This document shows, one piece after another, positions 43,795 to 54,287 of a stretch of 64,000 bases of DNA (position 1 is its first letter; every line of letters begins with the position of its first letter). The stretch comes from Avena insularis (lineage: Eukaryota; Streptophyta; Magnoliopsida; Poales; Poaceae), in contig CM042687.1 of NCBI GenBank assembly GCA_023614405.1, forward strand, positions 262,055,480 to 262,119,479. The letters are read 5' to 3'. The notes beneath the pieces were generated by a model. It did no database searches and was not told where the DNA came from. It saw only the letters and a program-made list of their open reading frames with translations. Position numbers and translations under genes: made by a program.

Positions 43795-44593
43795 GTAGGC
43801 CGCCAAGGGAGATTACGCATGCAGTGGAGGGAGCGTATTATTTACAAGGATAGGCTGGGACATGGGGGGCCATACCAGTCAGCGACATGTGGTGTGTTAA
43901 GCCAAATCATGACAGGGATAAAATACGTCACCGCTCACCTACCGTTTTATTATTAACCGCCGGTTCATCTGGCAACCTACCACGGCGTTATTATGTGCCC
44001 GTAAAAATGTGCAGTGAGTGCTTGTCCGCCGGGGTATGAAACTTCTGTAGGTGCTTTGGGCTTGTGCCTCCCAAAAGAAATGTCATGCATCGGGGTATTT
44101 TTTAGTGATATCTACTTGAATTCAGATTTGAACATGAGGTTAAACCTCCACTCTAAATTCAAATTCTTATCTTAGATTAAGTGTGATCTTATTTAAAAGA
44201 TTAATAATATTTTGTTGTTTATGAATCAAAGAACCCCAATTCCACAAAATTATTACCTCAAGTTTTTGAAATGCACAAAGATCATATTGAAATTCCCTCA
44301 AGTTTTTGAAATGCACAAAGATCATATTGAAACCTACAACACTCCTTGTGATGAACTAACTCTAAATCAACAACTAGAGAATCTCAATCACTTTGCCTTT
44401 TAAAATTAGAAGTTTAAAATTTCCCCACTTTTTCATATGTATGACATGCAGATACACATATCCTAAATCTATCCTTTAGTGTCATAATTTTCCAGGATGC
44501 TACAAAGTGGTCTTGATATGAATAAGCATACTAGATGATGGAAACCGGATAATAAAAATAAAAGTGAGTACTTTAGAGATTTATGCATGAAAA
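43795..44593. other. Intergenic; short tandem duplication
   Basis: The first 200 bases could be the promoter side of the gene remnant at 28336-28582 (minus strand). A 37-base unit starting CCTCAAGTTTTTGAAATGCA occurs at 44256-44292 and 44296-44332. No gene is supported. Confidence 0.45.
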
Positions 44594-45000
44594 AATAGCG
44601 CGCTATTTCACGCTATTTAGCATGCTATAGTGTATTTGGAGATCCCATGCTATTTTTTATAATTTTGTTCGCTACGGCGCTATTTTCCAGTTAGCTTGCT
44701 CTATTTCGCTAAAACATCATAGCATTAGCGCTATTTCAGAAATAGCACGCTATTTGTTTCATGGATGGGTGTGGAGTAAGTGAGCATATGACAAGGATGT
44801 GGAGTAAGCGAACATATGATTTAAATTTTGATTATTAAACATAAATGATCATGCTAAGACATTTATTTGTTTCACTATATACTTTATTCTTATTGAAATC
44901 CTTTTATTTCCAGGCTATTTTTCAAAGCACTATTAGCACGTAATAGCGTGCACATCGTCTGGAGAAAGACCATGCTAAAATATATAGCGCGCTGTTTTTT
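44594..45000. mobile_element. Palindrome-rich miniature element (AGCGCGCT type)
   Basis: Self-complementary words such as AAATAGCGCGCTATTT, GCTATTTAGCATGCTATAG and TAGCGCTATTTCAGAAATAGC cluster at 44594-44760. Another lies near the right end (TATATAGCGCGCTGTTT, about 44980). The layout resembles non-autonomous hAT-type elements. Clean terminal repeats and a target duplication were not found. Confidence 0.4.
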
Positions 45001-45689
45001 ATTGGATTTAGGGCACCCGAAGTTAAACTATCTATCTATTTCTTCCGTCCAATAGACAACTAAAAATTTACTCCAACGCAAATGCCACAAAGCACCACTA
45101 TGGAGCACCCTAGACCCTAGTAAGGGGCAAATTGGAGTCACATAGTATAGTTAATATCATGTTAATGGTTGAGGAATTCCAGTATATTCGTTATGTTCCA
45201 AAAGAATGGTGAGATGCAAACCTGTCATTAACCCAACCGCATCTTTATGCCATTATACATCACGCAATAAGACACATTAAGTGAAAACAAACACTTAACT
45301 TGCATCACTCTGCAATATTTTCTTCATTTAGATATGTAAAAGTGTGTCCTGTTCATTTAGTGTTCTTATTTTGCACCATATTTTATTTTTTACTTGATCC
45401 ACAAAAAACTATTTTGACACTTAGAAAATGAAAAGTTATTTTTTAAAAGAAAGTTGAAAGTCTAATTCGCAAGATTGTTTGGAATGGCAATATATACCCT
45501 GGTGCACAATTTGGACATGTTATAATAAACTATACAATGAAAATGGAAAAGCTGAATTTCTTATCTTATCGTACCGTCTGTTCTGTCACCCGCGAAATGG
45601 CGAGACACGCCTCAACCTACTTTGTCAACAGCATGTCTTTGTTGTGAGTTTTTCTATTTTTTCGAGAGACCTTTACTAAGGGTTTTTCT

Positions 45690-45826
45690 TTCATTTTGCA
45701 CATGCTATACGTTTGCCGAGTGTATTTTGGTCGACCCTCGGCAAAGATTGTCTTTGTTGTGTTTCTGGTAGTAATGCTCTTGACAAAGGCCGAGACACAC
45801 GCCAGAATTTCGTTTTCTTATAGAGA
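45690..45826 (-). mobile_element. Relic CACTA-type terminus
   Basis: It contains TTTGCCGAGTGTATTTTGG and CTCGGCAAAG, the subterminal words of grass CACTA elements. It ends TTTTCTTATAGAG (45813-45825), a worn reverse of CACTACAAGAAAA. The other end was not found. Confidence 0.45.
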
Positions 45827-45829
45827 GAA

Positions 45830-46440
45830 GGGAGTACCCTAGACCCTAGTCGGGGACCGAGATGAGGTAACATGCCCCATCAGATCTAACATCAGATCTG
45901 CCATCCAAACATCATCTAAGGGACCGCGGTGACCCAAAGCAAGAAAAAAAAACTCCCAAACTTAACTCACAAGCATCCAGATATTTGGGTATGATACAAA
46001 AAAGCATCCATATGGAAATAGCAAAACAAAAATGCTAGCACTGGACAATGCAAACATCAACCATTAAGTTATTTAACAATACAAACATATATGTTGTACC
46101 GCATTTTGTTAAACTTAACTTCACCACATTCAACAATTAACTTTAAAAATAGCTCTCGTGTGCTGTAACGAATCATCAATTCTAAGCACTTGGTCGAATC
46201 TATACCACTTGTCATTGAAATTCAGAAGATTTAAGCATCCAAAATCCACACCAACAAGTGGTATAACTAAAACAATCATTCTAGCTAGAAACTTAACCAT
46301 TATCCTGGATGAAGTTTGGATCTAGGGATTGTATGTTGACTGAAGTTTGGAAGTCAGATCTGATAGGGCATATTACAGAGTGACATGCCGTGGCGTGGCA
46401 TGGCACCTGATCCGAGTCCCCTAGTCACGGGCAAATCGTA
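45830..46440. repeat. Imperfect inverted repeat flanking about 430 bp
   Basis: The left side (about 45835-45910: CCTAGTCGGGGACCGAGATG, CATGCCCCATCAGATCT) is a gapped inverse of the right side (about 46350-46440: AGATCTGATAGGGCAT, GATCCGAGTCCCCTAGTC). It may be a decayed miniature inverted-repeat element. Confidence 0.4.
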
Positions 46441-46451
46441 GTTAGAAAGGA

Positions 46452-46580
46452 TACTCCCTTTGGCCTATATTAATAAGCTTAACTTTGTCTAGATATGAAC
46501 ACATCTAGACTAAATACTTAACTAGATTCACACAAATCTAGAAAACGTTGAGACCATTAATATGGACAGGAGGAAGGGTG
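46452..46580 (+). mobile_element. Stowaway-type miniature element
   Basis: It starts TACTCCCTTTGGCCTATATT and ends with the inverse-like ATTAATATGGACAGGAGGAA. At about 129 bp the size is typical. The right end is eroded, so the TA duplication is not exact. Confidence 0.65.
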
Positions 46581-46911
46581 TGTTATGGTATTTTTGGTAG
46601 ATTTCAAAAGAATGGTGAAATGCGGACCGGTCACATATCCTTATCACATGAAAGTAGAACAAACCTTGGCCTGCATCACTCTGCCATATTTCTTCATTAA
46701 GATAAATGTGGTCGTGTTCATGTGGTGTCCTTATCAAGCAAGACAATAATTAACAAGCAAAAAAAAATTAACAAGCAGTGCAACACATAACAGTATAATT
46801 TGGTAAATAAATACAGTAAGATAAGTTTTGCTCCACTTGATGACGGCGTTGACGCGATGCGCAGCTGGAAAACATCTAATACGACAGCAGTGTGCAGATG
46901 GTGATAAGACT
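46581..46911. other. Downstream of the quinone reductase gene
   Basis: AT-rich. It presumably includes the 3' untranslated part of the minus-strand gene. No further gene is seen. Confidence 0.5.
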
Positions 46912-47618
46912 TCAGACGGCCTTGAGCTTCTTGGCGATGCCGGCAAAGTACTTCCCCTGGTGCTCCGCCAGGGCGAGCTCCGCGACGCTGGGCTTCCTGC
47001 TTCCGTCGGTGGAGGCGAAGGTGCCGGATCCGTAGGGGCTCCCGCCCTTGACCTCGTCCATGGTGAACATACCGGCGCCGTGCGTGTACCCTACCGGCAC
47101 GTACACCATGCCGTGGTGCGTGAGCTGCGTGATGGCCGTGAGGGCCGTGGTTTCCTGGCCGCCGCCCTGGGTGCCCGTGGAGAGGAAGAGCCCCGCGGGC
47201 TTGCCGGCGAGGGCGCCAGACTGCCAGAGTCCGCCGGTGGAGTCGAAGAAGGCCTTCATCTGCGCGGCCATCATGCCGAACCGCGTCGGGAAGCCGAACA
47301 GGACGCCGTCGGCCTCGGCCAGCTGGCTCGCCGTGATGACGGGGTGGTCCTCGCGCCCGGGCGCCGCGTGCATCTTGGCCAGAACCTCCTCCGGCAGCGT
47401 CTCCGCCACCCGCCAGACGGTGACCTCCACGTCGGGGACGGACTCGGCGCCTTTCTTGATCTCCTCCGCGAGCGTGGCGACGTGTCCGTAGGTCGAGTAG
47501 TACCTGAACCGACGCAGATGAACAAAAAATTGAGTAATCAAATCAACGAGCTAGTTATAGCCGGAGTAAAGACTGAGCAGAGGACGGGGCCTTACACGAT
47601 GTAGATCTTGGTCGCCAT
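46912..47618 (-). CDS. FQR1: WrbA/FQR1-type NAD(P)H:quinone oxidoreductase, two exons
   Basis: The coding exons on the minus strand are 47618-47596 and 47503-46912, joined over a 92-bp intron with donor GTAAGG and acceptor TTCAG. The junction restores [10 protein letters not shown]. The product has 204 residues, the usual length for WrbA/FQR1 proteins. N-terminal MATKIYIV plus YYSTYGHV form the FMN phosphate loop. [20 protein letters not shown] and [14 protein letters not shown] are the other flavin-binding segments of the flavodoxin-like fold. The enzyme reduces quinones by two electrons, usually in the cytosol or at membranes, limiting semiquinone radicals; related plant genes respond to auxin or stress. 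The frame is open throughout and ends AKKLKAV. The GC-rich third positions are typical of grasses and unlike the surrounding AT-rich DNA. Only the first intron is present. Whether relatives have more introns was not checked. Confidence 0.93.
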
Positions 47619-47720
47619 TGCCGCAAGCTGCAGAATTCTTCCTCTCTTGTACTGAGTTGTCTACTGAATTGCTCTGCTCTTCCACTTGCAGCTGGTGAGG
47701 AAAGAAGCAAAACAGGCACC

Positions 47721-47730
47721 GGTATTTGTA
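47721..47730 (-). promoter_or_regulatory. Possible TATA-like element of the quinone reductase gene
   Basis: On the minus strand TACAAATACC lies about 105 bp before the ATG, a reasonable distance for a 70-80 base leader. No stronger TATA box is seen nearer. Confidence 0.4.
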
Positions 47731-48910
47731 GGGGCAGCTAGAAGATTGGGGATTGGACAATTTGACGCCCTCTCCCAGTCGCAGTCTTGCGGGTGATTTA
47801 AAGAAGGTTGTTGAGAAAATAAGCTTGTCGCCGTCCGGGGCTGCTAAATTATTAGTGTCGCGTAGTCGGTATAAAGAAATACATATGGTCAAACTCTGAT
47901 TAACTTGCCATGGCGTCCGTTGCGTACGTGCTCATGGCGTCGGTACTGACGTATGTACGTGTATGTACTATACTGGATGAGATGCTTGTAGGAGGAATAG
48001 CTTGAACTCTCGGTGACAAGGACCACCTTCCAATCTGCCGGGGGCAGCATGGTGATCTGATTGACTGTAAAGTTGTGACGGATTATGGTTGAAGGAAAGC
48101 TTACGGGTGGAAGGAGAAAATGAGTCTGCTCTGCTGGCACGGCTCCAAGTGGCGCACCTTCGATGTACTTAGCCAAGCAGCCATCACAACCCGTTAAAAA
48201 ATTAACGAGTCGGGCCACTGATTCGCTAGGCTCGCCGGCCGAAGGGGAACTGGAGTACTAGCGTCGATGTCTTTTCTACGAACAATATTTTAGTTCTTTC
48301 ATTATAGCGTGTTGCTGAGTGGAAGTTGCCGTCATGGTTTGTTGTCAACCTGAACCTGGACAAACTCCAAGCCTAGACCTGGATACTCATCCTGGTGTCC
48401 TTTTCTAATCTCTATACTACTGTTCAGTATTGATGTTATCTCATGGCACTTTCCTCCTCTCTTGACCCCCTCATCGCCCTCCTCCAAGCGAACAGGGGGA
48501 AAACACTAGATCTCTATCGCCACCCCCTCCCCTCCTTCCCCTTCCTCGTCAGTCCTAGAGACTGCCTTCGGCGAAGCCTGGCCGCTAATGAAGGGGATGC
48601 GAGGTCCCTGTTCGGTCGCCTTAAGGCCCTTTCATGGCACACGAGCAGAGGTGATGGTGTTCCGTCGGGGTCGACAGCGACGGGCCGCTGACTGTGGAGG
48701 CGCATCCTTGGCTGGCGCGTCGGGATCTTCTTCTTCGCCGATGGAGGCCTATTCCCCGTGAAGATCGAAGGTCGTTAGTGAGGTGGCGGCCTCCCTCTCC
48801 TACGTATTGGCCATGGCTGTGGCGTGTGGGTTGGAGGTGAGGCGAGGGTGACGAGGTTCAATCTCGTCAATGCCCATTATTATAGACTTGGATTTTGGAG
48901 AAGATGGGGA
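47731..48910. other. Upstream of the quinone reductase gene; no second gene supported
   Basis: 48443-48691 is open (MALSSSLDPLIALLQANRG onward), GC-rich and followed by stops. It could be a 5' end of a LINE or a gene fragment. No domain is recognised. The 3' LTR of element D begins at about 48911. Confidence 0.35.
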
Positions 48911-49505
48911 TGCTGGAAGTCGCGGAACGGTTAACAGACAAGCAACACAGGGACACGAGATTTACCCAGGTCCAGGACCCCGGAGGGAAAACCCTACTCC
49001 TGCTTGTCTGCTCTTGATTACGGCGGAACCGAAAGTTACAGGGGGTGCGCAGATGCAATCTGGCGTGAGGTATGTATGAGGTGAGTTGAGAGATCCTTCT
49101 CGCCGTACCCTCCTGGCCTTTATATAGATAGGCAGGTCAGGAGATAGGTCGAGTCGGTTACAAATTAGGGTTGATACCCTTTGAAATGATTGCTAGTGTG
49201 ATTCGATCCAGGATGTTGTGGTCTTACAGGAGTTGAATCCCAGTAATTCAAGTGATGTACCCAACGCGTCTGGCCGATTTTCATCGTGCTGCTGACAGTG
49301 AGTTTATCGCGAGCACACAAAAGGCGTTGTGCCATCGATGATATCTGTAGGGATTATCTTTGCGTCGTAGACACAGCATCCAAAATTTTATCACCGCGGA
49401 GGTGTTTCGGGTGGCCAAGGAGACTGCTTCTCACTTAGCGTTGGTTTGGGCAAGGTTGCCAAAAAGATTTTGTCGTATTTGATCCGAAGGATTGCAGTCG
49501 AATAA
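48911..49505 (-). repeat. Element D 3' LTR (right limit approximate)
   Basis: The left end TGCTGGAAGTCGCGGAACGG would be the inverse of an LTR end in CA. The interior has a minus-strand TATA box and the GTAAAT-type leader phrase usual before LTR ends. The right limit is set just before the first tandem repeat and could be off by some tens of bases. The partner LTR is not in the window. Confidence 0.6.
49117..49128 (-). promoter_or_regulatory. TATA box of the element D LTR
   Basis: The minus strand reads TCTATATAAAGG. Confidence 0.65.
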
Positions 49506-49512
49506 TTCATAG

Positions 49513-49784
49513 GGTGCGCGACCAACGCTTCCTATGGGAGTAGCCCCCGAGTGTCTATTCGAGTCGTAGACTCGAGCAGAGACTTTAGTTCAGTCGTTTT
49601 CATCATAAGTCTGAGGGACATAATTTTTTCGGATGCGCGACCAGCGCTCCCTATGGGAGTAGCCCCCGAGTCCGGAGTGGAGTTGCAGACTCGACGTAGA
49701 ACTCGAAGATAATTTCGAGGTGACGTTACCTTTGCAATTTCTCAGGTGCGCGGCCAGCGCTTCTGATAGGAGTAGCCCCCGAGT
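49513..49784. repeat. Tandem repeats beside the D 3' LTR, three copies
   Basis: A core of about 40 bases (GGTGCGCGACCAACGCTTCC, then GGGAGTAGCCCCCGAGT) occurs at 49513-49552, 49631-49671 and 49745-49784, spaced 114-118 bp. On the minus strand each contains ACTCGGGGGCTACTCC, a polypurine-like tract. Confidence 0.85.
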
Positions 49785-50123
49785 AGTTTCTCGAATCGTA
49801 GTTTCGAGTAAGTACTTATATGATTAGTCGAAACCTTCGAGCCGTTGCTGGCTTTGTCTTGGTGACGTCATGCTGATGATTGGTGATCTCAACCGTCTGC
49901 GGTAGCAGAGATGATGCGACGAGATGATCGTGGGTCCCAACGTCTGACTTGACGTTGACTAGTCACGCGTAGGCATGGCAAAATTATGGCGTCTTCTCGG
50001 TTTTCGTGCGTAGTGGACGGCGTGCTGGCGACGGTTCATTATGGTGCTGACACGTGTACGGTGAGATCGGAGTTGCATGCTAGGGCTTCTCAATCAACGG
50101 TTCAAGTGCGTCGTCTTTGCCCT

Positions 50124-50131
50124 TTTATATC
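50124..50131 (+). promoter_or_regulatory. TATA box of the element D antisense gene
   Basis: TTTATATC (context GCCCTTTTATATCGCGGGG) lies about 167 bp before the ATG at 50291, the same spacing as in element C. Confidence 0.6.
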
Positions 50132-50290
50132 GCGGGGAAACAGTGATTTTGTTACCCTTCGCCATTTTCTCTTGCTCATCTCCATTGCCACCATTTCCTT
50201 AAGCTTTCTGCTTGTCCTCACGCACTGGACATTCTCCGCATCTTTCCTTCCACATTCATCCGTTCGCATCGCCGCACTCGCTGCTCCAAG

Positions 50291-52982
50291 ATGGGCAAGC
50301 GAAAGAAGATATCTTCTGCTGCTGCTGGGACGAGCGCCGCCGGCGCTGACAAGAAGGCCACCACACCGGTCCGCGCCACCGACGGCGGGTGGAAGCGCAT
50401 GGAGATGCGCAAGGTGGATTTGCGCAAGCTGCATGATTCTACCCTGGTCTCCAAGGAGAAGGACGATGTCGTCCTTCCTGGCCAAGAGGTAATTCCTCGC
50501 CCACCTGAAGGGTTTCGGGTGATGTTCTATGCCTTCGTTGTCCGGGGTCTTTCTCTTCCTGTCCACAAATTCCTTCATGGACTCCTTTTTTCTACGTGAT
50601 TCAGTTGCATCATCTGTCTCCCAATTCTCTTATTCATATTGCTTGTTTCATCACTCTCTGCAAGTGCTGGCTCGGTATCAAGCCGCACTTTTGCCTCTTC
50701 CGCAAACTCTATTCTATGAAGAGGCAGTCCGGTACCGGCGGTGTTTATCCGCTCGGTGGCTGCATCATCTACATTCGCTCCTCTATCCAATTCTTTTCCT
50801 TCTCCATTTGCGAGTCCATCCAATACTGGCGGCGGAAGTGGTTCTACATCCGCGACGTCACGTTGGACGGGCAGCATTTTGGTCTCACCCCTTTCGACTC
50901 TTCCCAGAAGATCATCCCGAAGAGGTCGTGGAAGAACGACATCTTAGAGGGTGAAACAGCGGAGGTGGAGAAGGTCTACCAGCGGGTGGAGGTACTCCAG
51001 CTTGTGGCCGGCAAGGAGGTCAATGTTGTCAACATCATCCGCACCTTCCTCAAGCGTCGGGTGCAGCCGATCCAAGCGAGGGCGCACCCGATGTTCTTGT
51101 ATGCTGGCCGCAGCGATCCGACAAGGGTTTCACCTGAGGAGTTTTCTTCGGGTAACCTTGATAGAGCTCTTCGGACCCTGCTGAATTACAAGGCCGACGA
51201 GGACCTGCCGGGGAAATCCTTGACCTCCCCATTTAGTCTGAAGAAAGTAGTCTCGCAGGTGAAAAACTTGTAGTTGCGCGTAGCGCTATTTCGAGTGCTA
51301 ATTGTTTGCTATTTGTACTGACAGTTTGTCATCTTCTTGTCTTTGATTTGCAGGACTTCAAGGTAGCGGGAATGACACCTCGTCTACCTGAGAAGTTCCC
51401 AATTGCGCCGGATAATGAAGTGGCGGATTCTGATTCCGAGCTTCCTCCGGCGCAGTCTCCTACCACGGGAGCCCCCGATCCGAGCGAAGGGAATACCCAC
51501 AAACGCCCCCGGAGTGAATCTTCAGATGGGACGACCCACCAACGACCATGGGTCGGTCCTTCCTCGAGCAGCACGGCGAGGATGATGGTGTGTCGTCTGC
51601 GCCTTTCCTTGTCGTTCCCATTCGGGCGGTGGCCCCACAGCCGCCAACCAAGAAGAAGAAGGAGAAGGCGGCTCATGTCTTCAATTTGTCGGACATCGAA
51701 TCGTAAGTCTTTTTGCTCCAGTCTTGTTACCATGTTCATGTTCGTATTTTTAGTCTGTTGTTGATCTGATAAGTGTTAGAAGTAATCCTTCGGAGGAGTC
51801 CCCTGGCAAGGACACCGAAGATATGATTGTGGAATCGAAGCCGATAGCTTCATTTCCCCAGGTGGTGGCCAACTCTGAGGACGAGGATTCGAGCTCCTCT
51901 AAGCGGGAGGCTCGTGCACTCATGAATCGGAAGAATATACGCAAACCTTTGGAGTCCATGCCTGAACACGTAAGTGTTTTTTTTCGTTGCCTGGGGGGAG
52001 CCCCCGGGTCCTTTACTCATCAGTGTTTTCTTGCTTCCGTGTAGCCCTTTGTCCGCAACGCCAATCTTCTGATCCAGCAGCATCTGGCATTGGAGGATGA
52101 GCTGAAGCAGCTCCGAGGTGTGTTTTGTTACTCTTTGCTATTTTTCGAATGCTTCAAGTTGGTGTTGTATTCATCAAGTGTTTCTTCATGCCGCAGATGA
52201 GAACAATGATGCCCTCCATAGGCTGAACGCTCTCGAAAAGAGCCTCGGTCTGGCGGAGAAGAAGGCAGCGGATGCTGGGGAGGCCAAGGAGAGCCTGCAG
52301 AAGGAGGCCGAAGACTGTGAGAAGCAGCTTGCGGCCGTTGCATCTGCTCGGGAGAAGGCCATGGATGACAAGCTCATGGCTGCTGCCATGGCTAACTCTG
52401 GTAAGCTGATCTTCTCTCCTTTTTGTGTTTTTCGCATCTTGGTGTGTTTTGTATGTTTCCTCACTCGAATTTATTCTCCTGCTACTTATGCCAGATGCTT
52501 CTGGCATCGCCATTGATCGTGGCATGCTGGAGCATGGAGATGTCCTAGCGGATGCTGCCACAGCGATCGAAGATTGTTGTTCCTCTGCCGTGAGCTCCCT
52601 GGACAAGGCCAAGAAGGTGCTCGCGCGCTTCTACAAGGAGTTCAACCCCAAGGGTGCTGCCCTCAAGGACATCGATGCGCTCGCGGATGCTCTGTCGGAG
52701 GATGCTCCGACGAAGTACAAACATAAGCAGAAGGGCATTGGTGCTTCCATGGGGTTGGCCATGGCGATGGCGTCCGGAGCTGAGCTAGACCTGGCCCAGG
52801 TCACCTCCCAGATGCCGACGGGGGCGGATGGCTCCAATGTAGCTTTTACCTCTTTTGCTTCCCGCTGTAAGCATTACGGGCCTAAGCTCATCGACCTCCT
52901 GGACGATTATGCGGCAAAGCAGCAGCAAGAGGCTGAAAGCAGGCAGTCTGGCTCCGAGGATGCTCCGGGTGCTAGAGCTTAG
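50291..52982 (+). pseudogene. Element D antisense gene: six exons, gypsy-type transposon domain and coiled coil
   Basis: The exons are 50291-51258, 51354-51702, 51780-51969, 52045-52117, 52197-52400 and 52495-52982. All five introns are GT-AG, 75-95 bp in size, and the reading phase is kept across each junction. Exon 1 starts MGKRKKISSAAAGTSAAG and holds the domain seen in element C (RGLSLPVHKFL, IQLHHLSPNSLIHIACF, CKCWLGIKPHFCLF, FYIRDVTLDG). Exons 4-5 encode a coiled coil (EDELKQLRDENNDALHRLNA, AGEAKESLQKEAEDCEKQLA). Exon 6 adds a helical C-terminal part ending GARA at a TAG. There are two apparent single-base frameshifts: in a T run near 50588, and near 51545. Otherwise it is intact. The role is unknown. 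It is transcribed against gag-pol, so its introns survive retrotransposition. Confidence 0.75.
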
Positions 52983-53218
52983 GCCCTTGCATTGTAGATA
53001 GTATAGCTTTTCTCCTTTTGTTGTATTTTGTAACACCTTTTGTATGAACAAGTCTCACTGTTCCACGAGGTGGCCTTATTTATGTATATAAGTCTATCTT
53101 TTAACTAATGTCAAAAGTATTTGCAATATTCATATTTGCATGTTTACCCCTAGGGTCCTTCGGGTGAGGCTCCAGTGATCACTCTTCCTTCGCCTGATCC
53201 TCGCCCATCATTGGATGA

Positions 53219-53955
53219 GGCGTCGTAGCTGGCCTTCCTGCGTGACAACGTCCACAGTTTGGAAAAAGACGTCCTCAGCATCCGCGGTCATGCGGATGTG
53301 TGGAAGTCAAAGGCTGAGCGAGCTACTGCCAGGGAAGAGTTCTTTCTTGGAGAGTTTCGGCAGATGGGCGACCAACTCCAATGTGAGTCCTTGTGAACTG
53401 ATGCCTTTTCAAGTGCACCATATTTTATGTTGGCTCACCCAATGTTTGTGCAGTTGTGAATCTCATTTCGAAGGAAGAGAAGGAGCGCGTCACAATTCGG
53501 ATGAACTGCCTGACACAGTAAGAACTGGAGGCCGGTGGCTTTTTTGGATGGACCTTGATCGAGCAATTGTTCTTGCGATGGTGCAAGACCACATACACTA
53601 GGTTCTTCGGGTGCTGAAGTAGGAGAGGTCGTCACTTGCGGTCATTTGGTCTGTCATGTTTCCTCTAGAGGCTGCACCTTCCAGCTTTTTGGGTCTTCTT
53701 GGGAAGTTTCGGAATGTAGGCCACGTCAAGGAGTTGGTGCACCATCAGCTGGTTGCTAGGGTGAAGGAAACCCTTTCTATTGTTCGGCTGCATTGTCGTG
53801 ATGTCAATCTAGCGGAGATAGCGGCTGGACCACCTCCTCCTCCAGGTGGCAATGTACGGGATATGCGCCCTCACTATGCGGCTGTAGCGCAGTACGCCGA
53901 GGAGATCGTAGATTTATTTGAGGAGCAGACGAATGTGATGCTCCATAACAATTAG
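53219..53955 (+). pseudogene. Second exon cluster of the D antisense locus
   Basis: After a 236-bp gap a coiled-coil text (FLRDNVHSLEKDVLSIRG) reaches a donor GTGAGT near 53382. An acceptor TGTGCAG near 53453 leads to LISKEEKERVTIRMNCL. A last part (53656-53955) reads EAAPSSFLGLLGKFRNVGHV and HYAAVAQYAEEIVDLFEEQT. I recall similar ends in plant proteins with the gypsy-type transposon domain, so this may be the original C-terminus of the 50291 gene, reached by alternative splicing or split by the stop at 52982. A stop near 53229 and unclear joins leave the structure open. Confidence 0.5.
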
Positions 53956-54287
53956 GTCCAAGAAAACGAGATAATATAAAGTTTGTATTTTGAGTGGGCT
54001 TGTAATGCCCTTTGTAAAGTTTGTATGTATTGGCACGTAGTGCATTGCATGTGCATATCCTTTTTGTTAGCCTGACGTGGTCAGCTACTCAGGTTGTATG
54101 CATTTGTTTATTAGTCGACGATGTCGTAAGGTGAGGCGCAGTCCCCGAGTATGTTTTAGTGATAAGTAATATAAAGGAAAAGATTTTTTTGGGCCAAGGA
54201 ACTTAGCTTTTATTCATAGCAAATGAGGGGGTACATTGTTCGGCTGATCAGCCTTGGCTGAATAGCCTTATTGAAAGTAAAGGGTGA
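53956..54287. other. Spacer between the two convergent coding units of D
   Basis: The 3' ends of the antisense gene and of pol face each other across about 330 bp. It contains CAGTCCCCGAGTATG, related to the repeats near the LTR. No ORF is seen. Confidence 0.5.

Noticed and set aside
48443..48691. 82-codon GC-rich frame upstream of the quinone reductase gene as a real gene
   Set aside because: Short, no recognisable domain, no clear introns or promoter. Kept only as unclassified flank.
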